Source of the DNA: Thauera sp. GDN1
GTDB lineage: Bacteria > Pseudomonadota > Gammaproteobacteria > Burkholderiales > Rhodocyclaceae
NCBI RefSeq assembly: GCF_029223545.1
Contig: NZ_CP097870.1
Location: 3,658,001-3,722,000, forward strand
Reading direction: 5' to 3'
Length of the DNA stretch: 64,000 bases
The notes beneath the pieces were generated by a model, which saw only the letters and a program-made list of their open reading frames with translations, was not told where the DNA came from and did not search any database. Shown here in pieces: positions 37,394-46,362 of the stretch (the stretch's first letter is position 1; the number at the start of each line of letters is the position of its first letter). Both the position numbers and the translations under genes were made by a program.

Positions 37394-38662
37394 ATGTCTT
37401 TAAAACGCAATACCGTCTGGAACTTAATAGGCATAGCCTTACCTCTCGCGCTCGGAGCAATAACGATTCCATATCTTTTAGAAAAGATTGGCGTCGAATC
37501 ATTCGGCGTTCTTACCTTAGTTTGGGCCCTAATAGGATACTTCAGTCTCTTCGACTTTGGCCTCGGCAGAGCACTTACCCAACAAGTCGCCTCGGCTCGA
37601 GCAGCCGATCAGCTATCGACGCTCCCGGACCTCATCAAAACAGGTTTATTTCTTGCGGCGGCCACCGGAGCCGTCGGTGGAGTTCTACTAGCTTCAACGT
37701 CAAATCTTTTAGGCTTTCATTGGCTTAATGTGAGTCCTAGCCTTCAGGAAAGCACTACACACGCCCTACTTATTGCCTCTATCGGCATTCCACTGACCAC
37801 CATCACCAGCGGCCTACGCGGCGTTTTAGAAGCTTACGAAGACTTTAAAACCGTCAATATATTGCGAATTGCTCTTGGCTTGGCAAATTTCGGACTTCCT
37901 GCATTATCTGTTCTTCTTATTAGCGACTCCCTACCCCTAATGGTCGGAGGCCTAATGGTCGCTCGCGCATTTGCGCTCACTGCGCACGCTGTATTTGTAA
38001 GTCGCACGCTACCTAGATCGCTCGGATCCGGACGCATGTCCCACAAGAACCTGAAGGGCCTTTTATCCTTCGGAGCGTGGATGACGTTATCAAACGTCGC
38101 GAGTCCACTAATGGTCACAGCCGATCGATTTGTCATCTCTAGCATGCTAGGAGCAAGCGTTGTCGCCTACTACACCGTACCTTTTGAAATTTTGATTCGT
38201 GTATTACTCCTTCCTGCTGCCTTGACGTCCGTCCTATTTCCTCGCCTCACCGCCGTGATGATCACTGACAAACCTGCTGCTAGGCTACTGTATAGGCGGT
38301 CGCTAAAGGTCGTCACACTAACGCTTTTCCCAATCTGTCTGATCATTGCAATCTGTTCTAATTGGGGCCTCTCCTTTTGGCTTGGGACTGAGTTCGCTGA
38401 GCACTCATGGAGAGTCGTCACGATAATGGCACTTGGCCTTTTCCTGAACGGAGTGGCCTACGTACCATATGCGGCAATCCAAGCCGCGGGTGACGCACGA
38501 ACGACAGCCCAGCTTCACCTACTTGAACTAACTCTTTATGTACCAATTCTGTATATAGGTATTTATCATTTTGGTTTGTTCGGCGCGGCAGCAGCGTGGG
38601 TGAGCCGAGTAGCGTTTGACTTAATCGCCCTGCTCTTGAGGGCAAAGTATCTTAAACTTTAA
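37394..38662 (+). CDS. wzx: O-unit flippase (Wzx-like) membrane protein
   Basis: A 422-residue polytopic inner-membrane protein with about twelve hydrophobic segments, beginning SLKRNTVWNLIGIALPLALG, then LTLVWALIGYFSLFDFGLGR near 48, typical of the polysaccharide-exporter (MOP) family. It would flip undecaprenyl-linked O-units to the periplasm for polymerisation by the next gene. Codon use is AT-richer than the chromosome around it. No strong ribosome-binding site is visible. Confidence 0.85.
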   Translation: MSLKRNTVWNLIGIALPLALGAITIPYLLEKIGVESFGVLTLVWALIGYFSLFDFGLGRALTQQVASARAADQLSTLPDLIKTGLFLAAATGAVGGVLLASTSNLLGFHWLNVSPSLQESTTHALLIASIGIPLTTITSGLRGVLEAYEDFKTVNILRIALGLANFGLPALSVLLISDSLPLMVGGLMVARAFALTAHAVFVSRTLPRSLGSGRMSHKNLKGLLSFGAWMTLSNVASPLMVTADRFVISSMLGASVVAYYTVPFEILIRVLLLPAALTSVLFPRLTAVMITDKPAARLLYRRSLKVVTLTLFPICLIIAICSNWGLSFWLGTEFAEHSWRVVTIMALGLFLNGVAYVPYAAIQAAGDARTTAQLHLLELTLYVPILYIGIYHFGLFGAAAAWVSRVAFDLIALLLRAKYLKL

Positions 38663-38701
38663 TCCTTCCGCTGACTATTTAGTGCGAAAAAAGCAGTCAT
38701 T

Positions 38702-39910
38702 ATGGACCTTACGTTAATACTAACGGCGGCGACACTCGGACTTCTTGCAAGCCTAAACATCTTTGTCGCCCGTGACATTGCATACCCTCCTTTTTTGCAG
38801 AATCTTGTCTGGATCGCCGTACTTTCCCTACTGGCAATATTTGGGCCCGACTTCTCCTCAGTTAATGAGTTTATTCTCACGGCAGTCACGCTCGCCGCCG
38901 TAGGCTTTAGCACAGGAGGATGGACAGCCTACGCCTCTCAAAGAAAGGAAAGGCGCAAATTGGAAATCGAGCCTAGTAAGGACTACACACGCGCGCTAAC
39001 GGCCCTTACGATTTTAGCCGTGGCGATCTTCCCGTTTTTCCTATGGCGCATCCTCGCAATTGCAAACTTTGATATATCACAAGGTTTTTTTTATCGGCTG
39101 CGTGAAGCGCTCACCGAAAATGACGGCCAAAATATGTTTGGAATTGGCTACTACTTCTACTTCTGCCTAATAGTTTTCTTGTTGCACTACATAGTATCTA
39201 AACGGATTTTTACAATACGGAACGTCATTTTTTTTACGCTCCCTATTTGCGTTTCAATTCTGTTTGTACAGAAAGGATTCATATTGTTTCTGTTGTGCGC
39301 TTTCGTGGGCGCCACGCTAGTCCAGCGCAAGGCAACGTCAGCACAAGCAATAGCGCTCGCTTCGGCGATTTTGGGATCGACCTTTCTCTTGATTATTTTC
39401 GCGCGAAGCTCCGATTCGGCCGCGGGCTCGGAATTCGTAGTTGAATCGTTAAAAGTTTACTCTTTAGCAGGACTGCCCGCCTTAACTGAGCTTACCAGCT
39501 TTGGGCTATCGGGCAACGGCGAGCACGTATTCCGCAACCTGGTGGTGTGGCTATCCCGACTGGGATTCGACCTTACCCCCCCGCCGATGCTGCAGCCATA
39601 TGTCTACGTTCCATACGGAACAAATGTATATACGTACTTGAGACCATATCTCATAGACTTTGGTTTACTTGGCGTTTTCTTTTTTAATGGCCTACTGGGA
39701 TTCATCAGCGTTTACTCTTACTTGAAGGCAAGAGGGGGAAGCGCCCCGTTTATAATAATTCACAGCCTCTTATACTATCCGCTCATAATGCAGTTCTTTG
39801 ACGATCAGTATTTCCAGCTTCTCACTCTCTGGATATACATTACCGTATTTTTGATAATTTACTTTAAATTGTTCCGCTACAGGATCACTCCGCATGCTCT
39901 CAATAAATAA
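38702..39910 (+). CDS. wzy: O-antigen polymerase (Wzy-like) membrane protein
   Basis: A 402-residue membrane protein with about ten hydrophobic helices and a larger hydrophilic loop around residues 245-310 (NGEHVFRNLVVWLSRLGFDL, PYVYVPYGTNVYTYLRPYL). Wzy proteins are poorly conserved; the call rests on topology, the VPYGTNVYTYLRPYLIDFG segment common in the oligosaccharide repeat-unit polymerase family, and position between wzx and glycosyltransferases. It overlaps the next gene by 17 bases. Confidence 0.75.
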   Translation: MDLTLILTAATLGLLASLNIFVARDIAYPPFLQNLVWIAVLSLLAIFGPDFSSVNEFILTAVTLAAVGFSTGGWTAYASQRKERRKLEIEPSKDYTRALTALTILAVAIFPFFLWRILAIANFDISQGFFYRLREALTENDGQNMFGIGYYFYFCLIVFLLHYIVSKRIFTIRNVIFFTLPICVSILFVQKGFILFLLCAFVGATLVQRKATSAQAIALASAILGSTFLLIIFARSSDSAAGSEFVVESLKVYSLAGLPALTELTSFGLSGNGEHVFRNLVVWLSRLGFDLTPPPMLQPYVYVPYGTNVYTYLRPYLIDFGLLGVFFFNGLLGFISVYSYLKARGGSAPFIIIHSLLYYPLIMQFFDDQYFQLLTLWIYITVFLIIYFKLFRYRITPHALNK

Positions 39911-40817
39911 TAGAAGACCCGCTTCTATTTACTCCGTGATTGTTTTATTTAATCCTGACATTCCCATTTTAGCAAGACTTGTTGATAGTATCCTGAACCA
40001 AGTCTCACACGTCTTGCTTGTCGATAATGGGAGCACCAATTTTTTGGAGATGAAGGCGCAAATCCCAGAGTCTGACAAAATCAGCCATATTGCACTTGGA
40101 GATAACTACGGTATTGCGAAGGCCCATAACGTAGGGATACAGACTTCCAGGGCAAGCGGCGCGAGCCATGTCTTGATATTTGACCAAGACAGCTACGCCC
40201 CTGCAAACCTCGTGGAAGAATTATTAAAAGCAGAAGCCACTTTATTGGAAAGAGGGGAGAAGGTTGCTGCAGTAGGACCTTCATTTTTTGACCCTAGAAC
40301 AAATAACCCGTATCCTTTTTCTAAAATCGACGGCTTTAAACTACGAAGTATTTATCCTAGCCCCGAAAACCCCGTCATAGAAGCGAGCTTTCTAATTTCG
40401 TCAGGTAGTTTAATTCGCACAGAGGCACTGGAAGCGGTCGGGCTAATGCGCGAGGAATTCTTCATTGATTACGTTGATATCGAGTGGTGCTTACGCGCTC
40501 GCTCACTTGGCTTTAAGTCATTTGGAGTGCCCGGCGTCTCGATGGAGCATAGCGTTGGAGACAATCGCTTAAGGGTGCTCGGCCGAGAGATAAGTATTCA
40601 CTCCCCGTTACGACGCTACTATTTATCTAGGAATGGGCTTCTGATTATCAAACTGCCTTACATCCCCTGGAAATATAAGATCCGAGAGCTTTCTTATTCC
40701 GTATCTAGAGTCGCCGTTTTCTTATTATTTGTACCAAACAAACTACGGTACCTTAAATACATATCGCTTGGCTGGGCACATGGACTGCTCGGAAAAGGCG
40801 GGAAATTTGGCGCGTAG
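39894..40817 (+). CDS. Glycosyltransferase family 2, rhamnosyltransferase-like
   Basis: A 307-residue GT-A enzyme. SIYSVIVLFNPDIPILARLV, LLVDNGSTN, NYGIAKAHNVGIQ and the metal-binding LIFDQDSYAPANL (DQD) near residue 99 are followed by FFIDYVDIEWCLRARSLGFK near 190. This arrangement is characteristic of the RfbN/WbbL rhamnosyltransferase group. That suits the rml genes upstream, although rmlD is missing. C-terminal hydrophobic stretches near 270 may touch the membrane. It overlaps wzy. Confidence 0.85.
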   Translation: MLSINNRRPASIYSVIVLFNPDIPILARLVDSILNQVSHVLLVDNGSTNFLEMKAQIPESDKISHIALGDNYGIAKAHNVGIQTSRASGASHVLIFDQDSYAPANLVEELLKAEATLLERGEKVAAVGPSFFDPRTNNPYPFSKIDGFKLRSIYPSPENPVIEASFLISSGSLIRTEALEAVGLMREEFFIDYVDIEWCLRARSLGFKSFGVPGVSMEHSVGDNRLRVLGREISIHSPLRRYYLSRNGLLIIKLPYIPWKYKIRELSYSVSRVAVFLLFVPNKLRYLKYISLGWAHGLLGKGGKFGA

Positions 40818-40833
40818 CACCATGGGGCTTCAG

Positions 40834-41943
40834 ATGAAAATCGCATTTCTGATAACACGATCGGACACCGTGGGCGGTGCGCATATACATCTGCTTGATC
40901 TCGCTTCGGCAGCTCAAGCAGACGGTCACGATGTCGTGGTTTTGGTGGGCGGAGACGGACCATACGTTGATTTACTTCGCCGAAGCAACATCCGCGTAAT
41001 CCGTTTGCGATTCCTAGTCAGGCCCATTCGCCCGCATCTGGACTTGTTAGCTATTCTTGAATTCCGGAAAGCACTTCGGATCCTCCGTCCGGATATTATT
41101 CATTTGCACTCAACCAAGGCGGGGTTAGTCGGAAGGATTGCCGCAAAATTCGCTGGATTACCCACTGTATTCACGGCACATGGATGGGCGTTTACTGATG
41201 GCACTCCGGCAGTCTCAAGCAGACTATCTTTGCTCCTTGAACGAATTTCGGCAGCATACAGCAACGCCATTATATGCGTATCGGAGTACGACAGACGTTT
41301 GGCACTAAAGTTAGGGGTCGGAGACGAAGCTCTTCTTATCCGAATACACAACGGCGTTCCAGACGTCCCTGTAGAACTTCGGTCGCAAGGGGGTGATGGA
41401 GAAGCCGTACGCATCGTCTGTGTTGCACGATTGGATGCGCAGAAAGATCATGCGCTTCTTATCGACGCACTGGAAGAAATTCGTGATTCGCGTTGGACAC
41501 TTGAATTGATCGGGGATGGCCCGCTTACGGCAGCGCTTAAGGATAGAGTGCTCAGGGCCGGCCTTTCAAACCGTGTTAAGTTTTCGGGCTTATGCAATGA
41601 CGTACCCGCGCGGCTCGCTCGTGCTGATTTATTTGTACTAACCTCGAACTGGGAGGGGCTTCCTCTATCAATCCTTGAGGCGATGCGTGCTCAATTGCCT
41701 GTGATCGCCTCGGATGTGGGTGGCGTATCGGAGTCTCTCGCAGAGAATCAAACCGGTTTCCTAGTTCCCAAAGGGAACAGATCGGTACTAAAAGATCGAC
41801 TTATTCGACTGCTAGAGGATGCACCTCTGCGGCAGCTGATGGGTAGAAAGGGAAGGGAGATTTACGAACAAGAGTTCTCGTTCGACGTTATGTATAAGCG
41901 GACGCTGGATGTTTATCGGCGCGTGCTTGATCGAGAAGTTTAG
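40834..41943 (+). CDS. Glycosyltransferase family 4 protein
   Basis: A 369-residue GT-B enzyme with MKIAFLITRSDTVGGAHIHL at the N-terminus, IIHLHSTKAGLVGRIAAKFA near 85, VARLDAQKDHALLIDAL near 200, LELIGDGPLTAALKDRVL and the E-x(7)-E donor motif TSNWEGLPLSILEAMRAQLP near 275. It belongs to the WbpH/PelF-like group of O-antigen transferases. ATG at 40834 is preferred; an in-frame ATG at 40822 is close. A 9-base hairpin (41943-41966) lies at its end without a T-run. Confidence 0.88.
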   Translation: MKIAFLITRSDTVGGAHIHLLDLASAAQADGHDVVVLVGGDGPYVDLLRRSNIRVIRLRFLVRPIRPHLDLLAILEFRKALRILRPDIIHLHSTKAGLVGRIAAKFAGLPTVFTAHGWAFTDGTPAVSSRLSLLLERISAAYSNAIICVSEYDRRLALKLGVGDEALLIRIHNGVPDVPVELRSQGGDGEAVRIVCVARLDAQKDHALLIDALEEIRDSRWTLELIGDGPLTAALKDRVLRAGLSNRVKFSGLCNDVPARLARADLFVLTSNWEGLPLSILEAMRAQLPVIASDVGGVSESLAENQTGFLVPKGNRSVLKDRLIRLLEDAPLRQLMGRKGREIYEQEFSFDVMYKRTLDVYRRVLDREV

Positions 41944-41981
41944 GCGGGCTTTTTCCTAAGCCTGCCGAAACAGGCCAGGAG

Positions 41982-42140
41982 TGCGTGGCATCGGTCACCG
42001 GTGCGAGGGGGTTCATCGGACGCGCTGTCGTGCTTCGCGTTATGTCCGATAGCATGAATGTAGTTGGAGCCGTAAAGCGATCAACGGAGGGGGCATGGGA
42101 AACCCGCTCACCACTTTTGAGTTTGGGGTACGAATTGGTG
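41982..42140 (+). pseudogene. N-terminal fragment of an NAD-dependent epimerase
   Basis: Encodes ASVTGARGFIGRAVVLRVMS, the Rossmann nucleotide-binding start of an SDR epimerase, then GAVKRSTEG and about 20 further residues before homology stops. It parallels the start of the complete epimerase at 43755 (LVTGSSGFVGRRIMTRL...GATRQPSD), but is too different to be a recent copy. It has no usable continuation. It seems to be the surviving head of an older wbpV-like gene that was replaced or recombined away. The remaining bases to 42301 encode nothing I recognise. Confidence 0.7.
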
Positions 42141-42301
42141 CCCTGCTCTCGCTCCAGCACCCAACATTTTACATTCAATAATCTTAATCGCGGTAAATCT
42201 AGAGACGCTTGTGGACTTAACAATAGAACTACTAACGGGCAAATTAGCAAGTGAATAGTTCACCGGATCCGAGCCAGTGCTTGGCCCACTCAAATTTTAT
42301 G

Positions 42302-43749
42302 GGCTCTAAGCCGTTTCCAGTGGAAATTGACTTCTCAACATACATGACCTGCGGCGGTACAACCGCCCGACACTGACGCCGACCTCGCACCTGATGAACA
42401 ACCAGATCGAAGCCCTCTTCACCACCGCGCTTGGCCTGCAGCCGCCTTGGCACGTCGCCAAGGTCGAGCTCAACACAGCCAAGCGGCGGATCGACTTCGA
42501 GGTTGAGCACACCGGCCGTCGTGCGGCCTGTCCGGCATGCGGGTTCGAGCATCAGTTGATCCATGACCGCGTGCGCCGCAGTTGGCGACACCTGGATTTC
42601 TTCCAGTTCGAAGCGTGGTTGCATGCCGAGGTGCCGCGCGTGCAGTGCTCGGGCTGCGGCAAGACCACGCAGTTGCCGGTGCCGTGGGCACGAGAGGGCA
42701 GTGGCTTCACCTTGCTGTTCGAGGCACTGGGCCTGTCGCTGTGCCGGGAATTGCCGGTGCGCCAGGCCGCCAATCAGATGCGGGTTGCGCCAAAGCGGCT
42801 GTGGCGGCGGGTGCGCCACTATGTCGAGGTGGCCCGTGCCAAGGACGACATGTCGGGCGTGCGCCACGTGGGCATTGACGAGACCAGCGTCAAGCGCGGG
42901 CACCAGTACATCACCGTGGTGCATGACCTGGCGGCCAAGCGTTTGCTGTTCGCCTGCCCCGGTCGTGACCATCAAACCCTGGGGGCCTTCGCCGAGGATA
43001 TGCGCGTGCATGGCGGCGATCCGGCCACCATCGAACACGCCTGCATCGACATGAGCGCGGCGTACGCCAAGGGGATCGAGCAGTCGCTGCCGAACGCCCA
43101 GATCAGCTATGACCGCTTTCACGTCGTGGCGCTTGCCAACGCGGCGATGGATGAGGTGCGACGCGAAGAGATGCGCAACTCGGCAGAAGCGGCCCGCGAG
43201 GCGGTGGGCGTGCACGGCAAGAAGACCCTTCGCCAACTGCTGTGGGGCATGCGCAAGGACTCGGCGAGCTGGACTCGCGCGCAGTTCGAGGCGATGCACT
43301 GGCTGCAGCGCTCGAATCTGAAGAGCGCGCGGGCCTGGCGACTCAAGCAGGCCCTGCGGCTGGTCTACCGCGAGGCGCGGGACAGTAACAGCGAAGCAAT
43401 CGCCCTCGGCGCATTGACGAAGTGGATGAGTTGGGCGCGACGCTCGCGGCTCGAGCCGTTCAAGCGCCTGGCGGTCACCTTGAAAGAACATCTCGGCGGT
43501 GTCGTGCGCGGCATGCTCGACGGGCGCAGCAACGCCTACGTCGAGGCGATGAACAGCCTGTTGCAGAAGGCGAAAGCCGCCGCCCGAGGTTTCCGTGACC
43601 CGGAAAACTTCATCGCGATCGCCTACCTGCGAATGTCCAAGCTCGAGCATCTACCGCAAAGCCCCTTGGTGCCGGCAATCGCCCGCGACTACGGGCACTA
43701 CCATCATGTATGTTGAGAAGTCAATTTCCACTGGAAACGGCTTAGAGCC
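42302..43749 (+). mobile_element. Complete ISL3-family insertion sequence
   Basis: A 1,448-base element. Its ends (42302-42347 and 43704-43749) are perfect inverted repeats of 46 bases, beginning GGCTCTAAGCCGTTTCCAGT. Both flanks carry the 8-base target duplication ATTTTATG (42294-42301 and 43750-43757). One transposase gene fills it. Perfect ends, perfect target duplication and an intact gene indicate a recent, probably active insertion. The right inverted repeat includes the transposase stop. Confidence 0.96.
42394..43716 (+). CDS. ISL3-family transposase
   Basis: A 440-residue transposase. An N-terminal zinc-finger-like region (RAACPACGFEHQLIHD, VPRVQCSGCGKTTQLPVPWA) precedes a DDE catalytic core with GIDETSVKRGHQYITVVHDL near 163, ACIDMSAAYAKGIEQSLPNA near 215 and SNAYVEAMNSLLQKAKAAAR near 385. 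The length and these motifs fit ISL3 transposases (the family's IS1167/IS204 group). GC content is higher than in the AT-richer island on its left. Confidence 0.93.
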   Translation: MNNQIEALFTTALGLQPPWHVAKVELNTAKRRIDFEVEHTGRRAACPACGFEHQLIHDRVRRSWRHLDFFQFEAWLHAEVPRVQCSGCGKTTQLPVPWAREGSGFTLLFEALGLSLCRELPVRQAANQMRVAPKRLWRRVRHYVEVARAKDDMSGVRHVGIDETSVKRGHQYITVVHDLAAKRLLFACPGRDHQTLGAFAEDMRVHGGDPATIEHACIDMSAAYAKGIEQSLPNAQISYDRFHVVALANAAMDEVRREEMRNSAEAAREAVGVHGKKTLRQLLWGMRKDSASWTRAQFEAMHWLQRSNLKSARAWRLKQALRLVYREARDSNSEAIALGALTKWMSWARRSRLEPFKRLAVTLKEHLGGVVRGMLDGRSNAYVEAMNSLLQKAKAAARGFRDPENFIAIAYLRMSKLEHLPQSPLVPAIARDYGHYHHVC

Positions 43750-43754
43750 ATTTT

Positions 43755-44696
43755 ATGAGCCCAAATAAATCGAGATTCCTTGTAACTGGTTCAAGTGGTT
43801 TTGTTGGCCGGAGGATTATGACGCGACTCTCCACTGAGAATGCAGTGGTCCGTGGCGCAACGAGGCAGCCCTCGGACCTCAGGACTGACGTACCGTCGCC
43901 TTTGCTTGGAGATGATGCGGAGTGGTCACCCCTGCTTGAACAAGTTGACATTGTGGTTCATGCGGCTGCGAGAGCGCACGTGCTGAATGAAAACGCAGAA
44001 GATCCTCTCAGGCTATTCCAGGAGGTGAACACAGCAGGGACGCTGCGGCTAGCGCGACAAGCGGCCGAAGTCGGGGTGAAGCGCTTCCTTTTTCTCAGCT
44101 CAATCGGCGTTAATGGCACGCAAAGCATCAAACCTTTCAACGAATCGGATACGCCGCAGCCAGTGGAACCCTACGCCGTTTCCAAGCGGGAAGCTGAACA
44201 AGGTTTGATGGAGTTATCCAGGGAAACGGGGATGGAAGTGGTGATCATTCGACCGCCTCTCGTCTATGGACCAAGCGCGCCAGGCAATTTCGGAAAGCTC
44301 GCCAACGCCGTTAGACGCGGGATTCCACTGCCGCTCGGGGCGGTAACCCAGAATCGACGGACACTCGTTGGGCTGGATAATCTAGTGGACTTGATCATGA
44401 CTTGCGCATATCACCCCGCGGCAGCAAACCAGGTCTTCCTGGCAGGCGATGACGAAGACCTATCGACAGCGGATCTTTTGCACAGAATGGCGAAAGCGTT
44501 TGGCGTGAGTCCGCGCCTGTTGCCTGTGCCGGTCCCCGTGCTAAAGGCGATGGCGCGTGCGGCCGGCAAGAGCGGAATGGTCGAGCGCCTGTGTGGCTCG
44601 CTTCAGGTGGATATCACCAAGGCACGGGAAGTGTTGGGCTGGAAGCCGCCATTGACGGTGGACGAAGGATTAGCACGTGTGGCAGCGGGCTTTTAG
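43755..44696 (+). CDS. NAD-dependent nucleotide-sugar epimerase/reductase (WbpV-like)
   Basis: A 313-residue extended SDR enzyme with SRFLVTGSSGFVGRRIMTRL, VVHAAARAHVLNENAEDPLR, FLFLSSIGVNGTQSIKPFNE, PYAVSKREAEQGLMEL with YxxxK and VIIRPPLVYGPSAPGNFGKL. The family includes WbpV/WbpK, which reduce the 4-keto sugar made by WbpM to UDP-QuiNAc or UDP-FucNAc, and UDP-glucose epimerases. Context (wbpL- and wbpM-like genes next) favours the first. Its ATG is part of the IS target duplication, so the protein is whole but the native ribosome-binding region is now on the other side of the IS. Confidence 0.85.
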   Translation: MSPNKSRFLVTGSSGFVGRRIMTRLSTENAVVRGATRQPSDLRTDVPSPLLGDDAEWSPLLEQVDIVVHAAARAHVLNENAEDPLRLFQEVNTAGTLRLARQAAEVGVKRFLFLSSIGVNGTQSIKPFNESDTPQPVEPYAVSKREAEQGLMELSRETGMEVVIIRPPLVYGPSAPGNFGKLANAVRRGIPLPLGAVTQNRRTLVGLDNLVDLIMTCAYHPAAANQVFLAGDDEDLSTADLLHRMAKAFGVSPRLLPVPVPVLKAMARAAGKSGMVERLCGSLQVDITKAREVLGWKPPLTVDEGLARVAAGF

Positions 44697-44710
44697 AGAG
44701 ATGGTCAGAT

Positions 44711-45721
44711 ATGAGTAGTTGGTTGCTGGTAGCGGGCGTTGGAGGTGCAGCCTTGCTACTTACGTACGTGCTTCGCCGGTACGCCTTGGCGAGAAGCCTG
44801 ATGGACATCCCCAATGCGCGCAGTTCGCACTCGGTGCCGACGCCGCGCGGTGGCGGGGTTGCCATCGTCGTGAGCTTTCTGGTTGCGCTTGCGTTCATTG
44901 CGGCAACGGGCGGCCTCGATTGGTCCGCCAGTATTGCGCTGCTTGGCGCGGGCGGATTCGTCGCCTTGGTCGGTTTTCTGGATGACCACGGCCACATCGC
45001 GGCGCGCTGGCGTTTGCTCACGCACTTCGTCGCGGCCTTCTGGGCGCTTGGCTGGCTGGGCGGCGCTCCGGCATTGCAGCTTTTCGGGGTGCTGTTCGAT
45101 CTCGGCTGGCTCGGGTTCGCCCTGGTGGCGGTGTATCTGGTCTGGCTGCTCAACCTCTACAACTTCATGGACGGCATCGACGGGATCGCCAGCGTGGAGG
45201 CGATCTGTGTGTGCGTGGGTGGGGCGCTGCTTTATGTGCTGCTTGGCAAGCCGGACCTGGCATTGTTGCCGCTGATGCTTGCCGCGGCAGTGGCCGGATT
45301 TCTGTACTGGAACTTCCCGCCCGCGCGGATCTTCATGGGCGACGCGGGCAGCGGCTTCCTGGGCATAGTACTGGGCATCATGTCGATCCAGGCGGGCTGG
45401 GTGGATCCGGCGTTGTTCTGGAGTTGGGTGATCCTGCTCGGCGTGTTCGTGGTGGATGCGACTTTCACCCTGGTGCGCCGTCTGTTGCGTGGCGACAAAG
45501 TGTATGAAGCGCACCGCAGTCATGCCTACCAGTACGCGTCACGGCAGTTCGGGCGCCATCTGCCGGTGACGCTGGCCGTCGGCGTGATCAACCTGGCATG
45601 GCTGCTGCCGATTGCGCTGCTCGTCGGCACGGGCAAGGTCGACGGGGTGATTGGGGTCGTGCTGGCCTATGGACCGCTCGTGCTCCTGGCGATCAAGTTC
45701 CATGCGGGTGAAATGAAGTGA
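44711..45721 (+). CDS. Undecaprenyl-phosphate sugar-1-phosphate transferase (WbpL/WecA-like)
   Basis: A 336-residue MraY/WecA-family membrane enzyme that starts O-unit assembly by moving a HexNAc-1-phosphate to undecaprenyl phosphate. It has about ten hydrophobic helices, the conserved cytoplasmic loops MDIPNARSSHSVPTPRGGGV near residue 32, GFLDDHGHIAARWRLL near 90, NLYNFMDGIDGIAS near 155 (catalytic Asp), IFMGDAGSGFLGIVLG near 213 and a C-terminal loop EAHRSHAYQYASRQ with the His motif. The length matches WbpL. It follows the epimerase by 14 bases. Confidence 0.93.
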   Translation: MSSWLLVAGVGGAALLLTYVLRRYALARSLMDIPNARSSHSVPTPRGGGVAIVVSFLVALAFIAATGGLDWSASIALLGAGGFVALVGFLDDHGHIAARWRLLTHFVAAFWALGWLGGAPALQLFGVLFDLGWLGFALVAVYLVWLLNLYNFMDGIDGIASVEAICVCVGGALLYVLLGKPDLALLPLMLAAAVAGFLYWNFPPARIFMGDAGSGFLGIVLGIMSIQAGWVDPALFWSWVILLGVFVVDATFTLVRRLLRGDKVYEAHRSHAYQYASRQFGRHLPVTLAVGVINLAWLLPIALLVGTGKVDGVIGVVLAYGPLVLLAIKFHAGEMK

Positions 45722-45731
45722 GGCAGGCGGC

Positions 45732-46307
45732 ATGAGCAAGCGCGTCATCGTGATTGGGGCGGGCGGCCATGGGCGCTCCGTGGCGGAGGCGATTCTACTG
45801 GTCGGGCGGGATGAACTCATCGGCTTTGTCGATGACGGCGCGGATGCGAACGCGAAGGTGTGGTCGTATCTGATGCTCGGCAGGACGGACTCGCTTCACA
45901 CTCTGCGCACGCTTGCCGACACCGTCGTAGTCGCGATCGGCAACAACGCAGTCCGCGAGAAGCTGCACGCGCGAGTGCGGCATGGCGGCTTCGAACTGCT
46001 GAACGTGATTCACCCCGCGGCCTTCGTGTCGCCGACGGCTACCTTGGGCGCGGGCTGCGCAGTGATGGCGGGCGCCGTGGTGGGGACGGAAGCCCAGCTT
46101 GGCGAGGGCGTGATCGTCAATTGCGGGGCAACGGTCGACCACCATTGCCGGGTGGATGCCTTCGGACACCTCGGCGTGAATGCCTGCATGGCGGGTGGGT
46201 CGGTGCTGGGGCATCGCGCCTGGATGCAGGCCGGAAGCGCGCTCGGCTACGGCGTGCAGGTCGAAGACGACGCGGTGCTTGCGCCCGGCGAGGCGCGCTC
46301 CGCCTGA
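45732..46307 (+). CDS. PglD/NeuD-like sugar O- or N-acetyltransferase
   Basis: A 191-residue protein with a small Rossmann-type N-domain (RVIVIGAGGHGRSVAEAIL, LIGFVDDGAD) and a left-handed beta-helix of hexapeptide repeats from about residue 95 (HPAAFVSPTATLGAGCAVMA, EGVIVNCGATVDHHCRVDAF). The catalytic His lies in the DHHC/FGHLG region. PglD acetylates a 4-amino sugar on the way to bacillosamine, but no matching aminotransferase is visible here, so it may instead decorate the O-unit sugar. It sits between wbpL- and wbpM-like genes. Confidence 0.85.
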   Translation: MSKRVIVIGAGGHGRSVAEAILLVGRDELIGFVDDGADANAKVWSYLMLGRTDSLHTLRTLADTVVVAIGNNAVREKLHARVRHGGFELLNVIHPAAFVSPTATLGAGCAVMAGAVVGTEAQLGEGVIVNCGATVDHHCRVDAFGHLGVNACMAGGSVLGHRAWMQAGSALGYGVQVEDDAVLAPGEARSA

Positions 46308-46362
46308 GCCCACACCCTCTACAAGCCGCCCGCTCGGGCGATAGTTGGATACTTGCTTGTCT

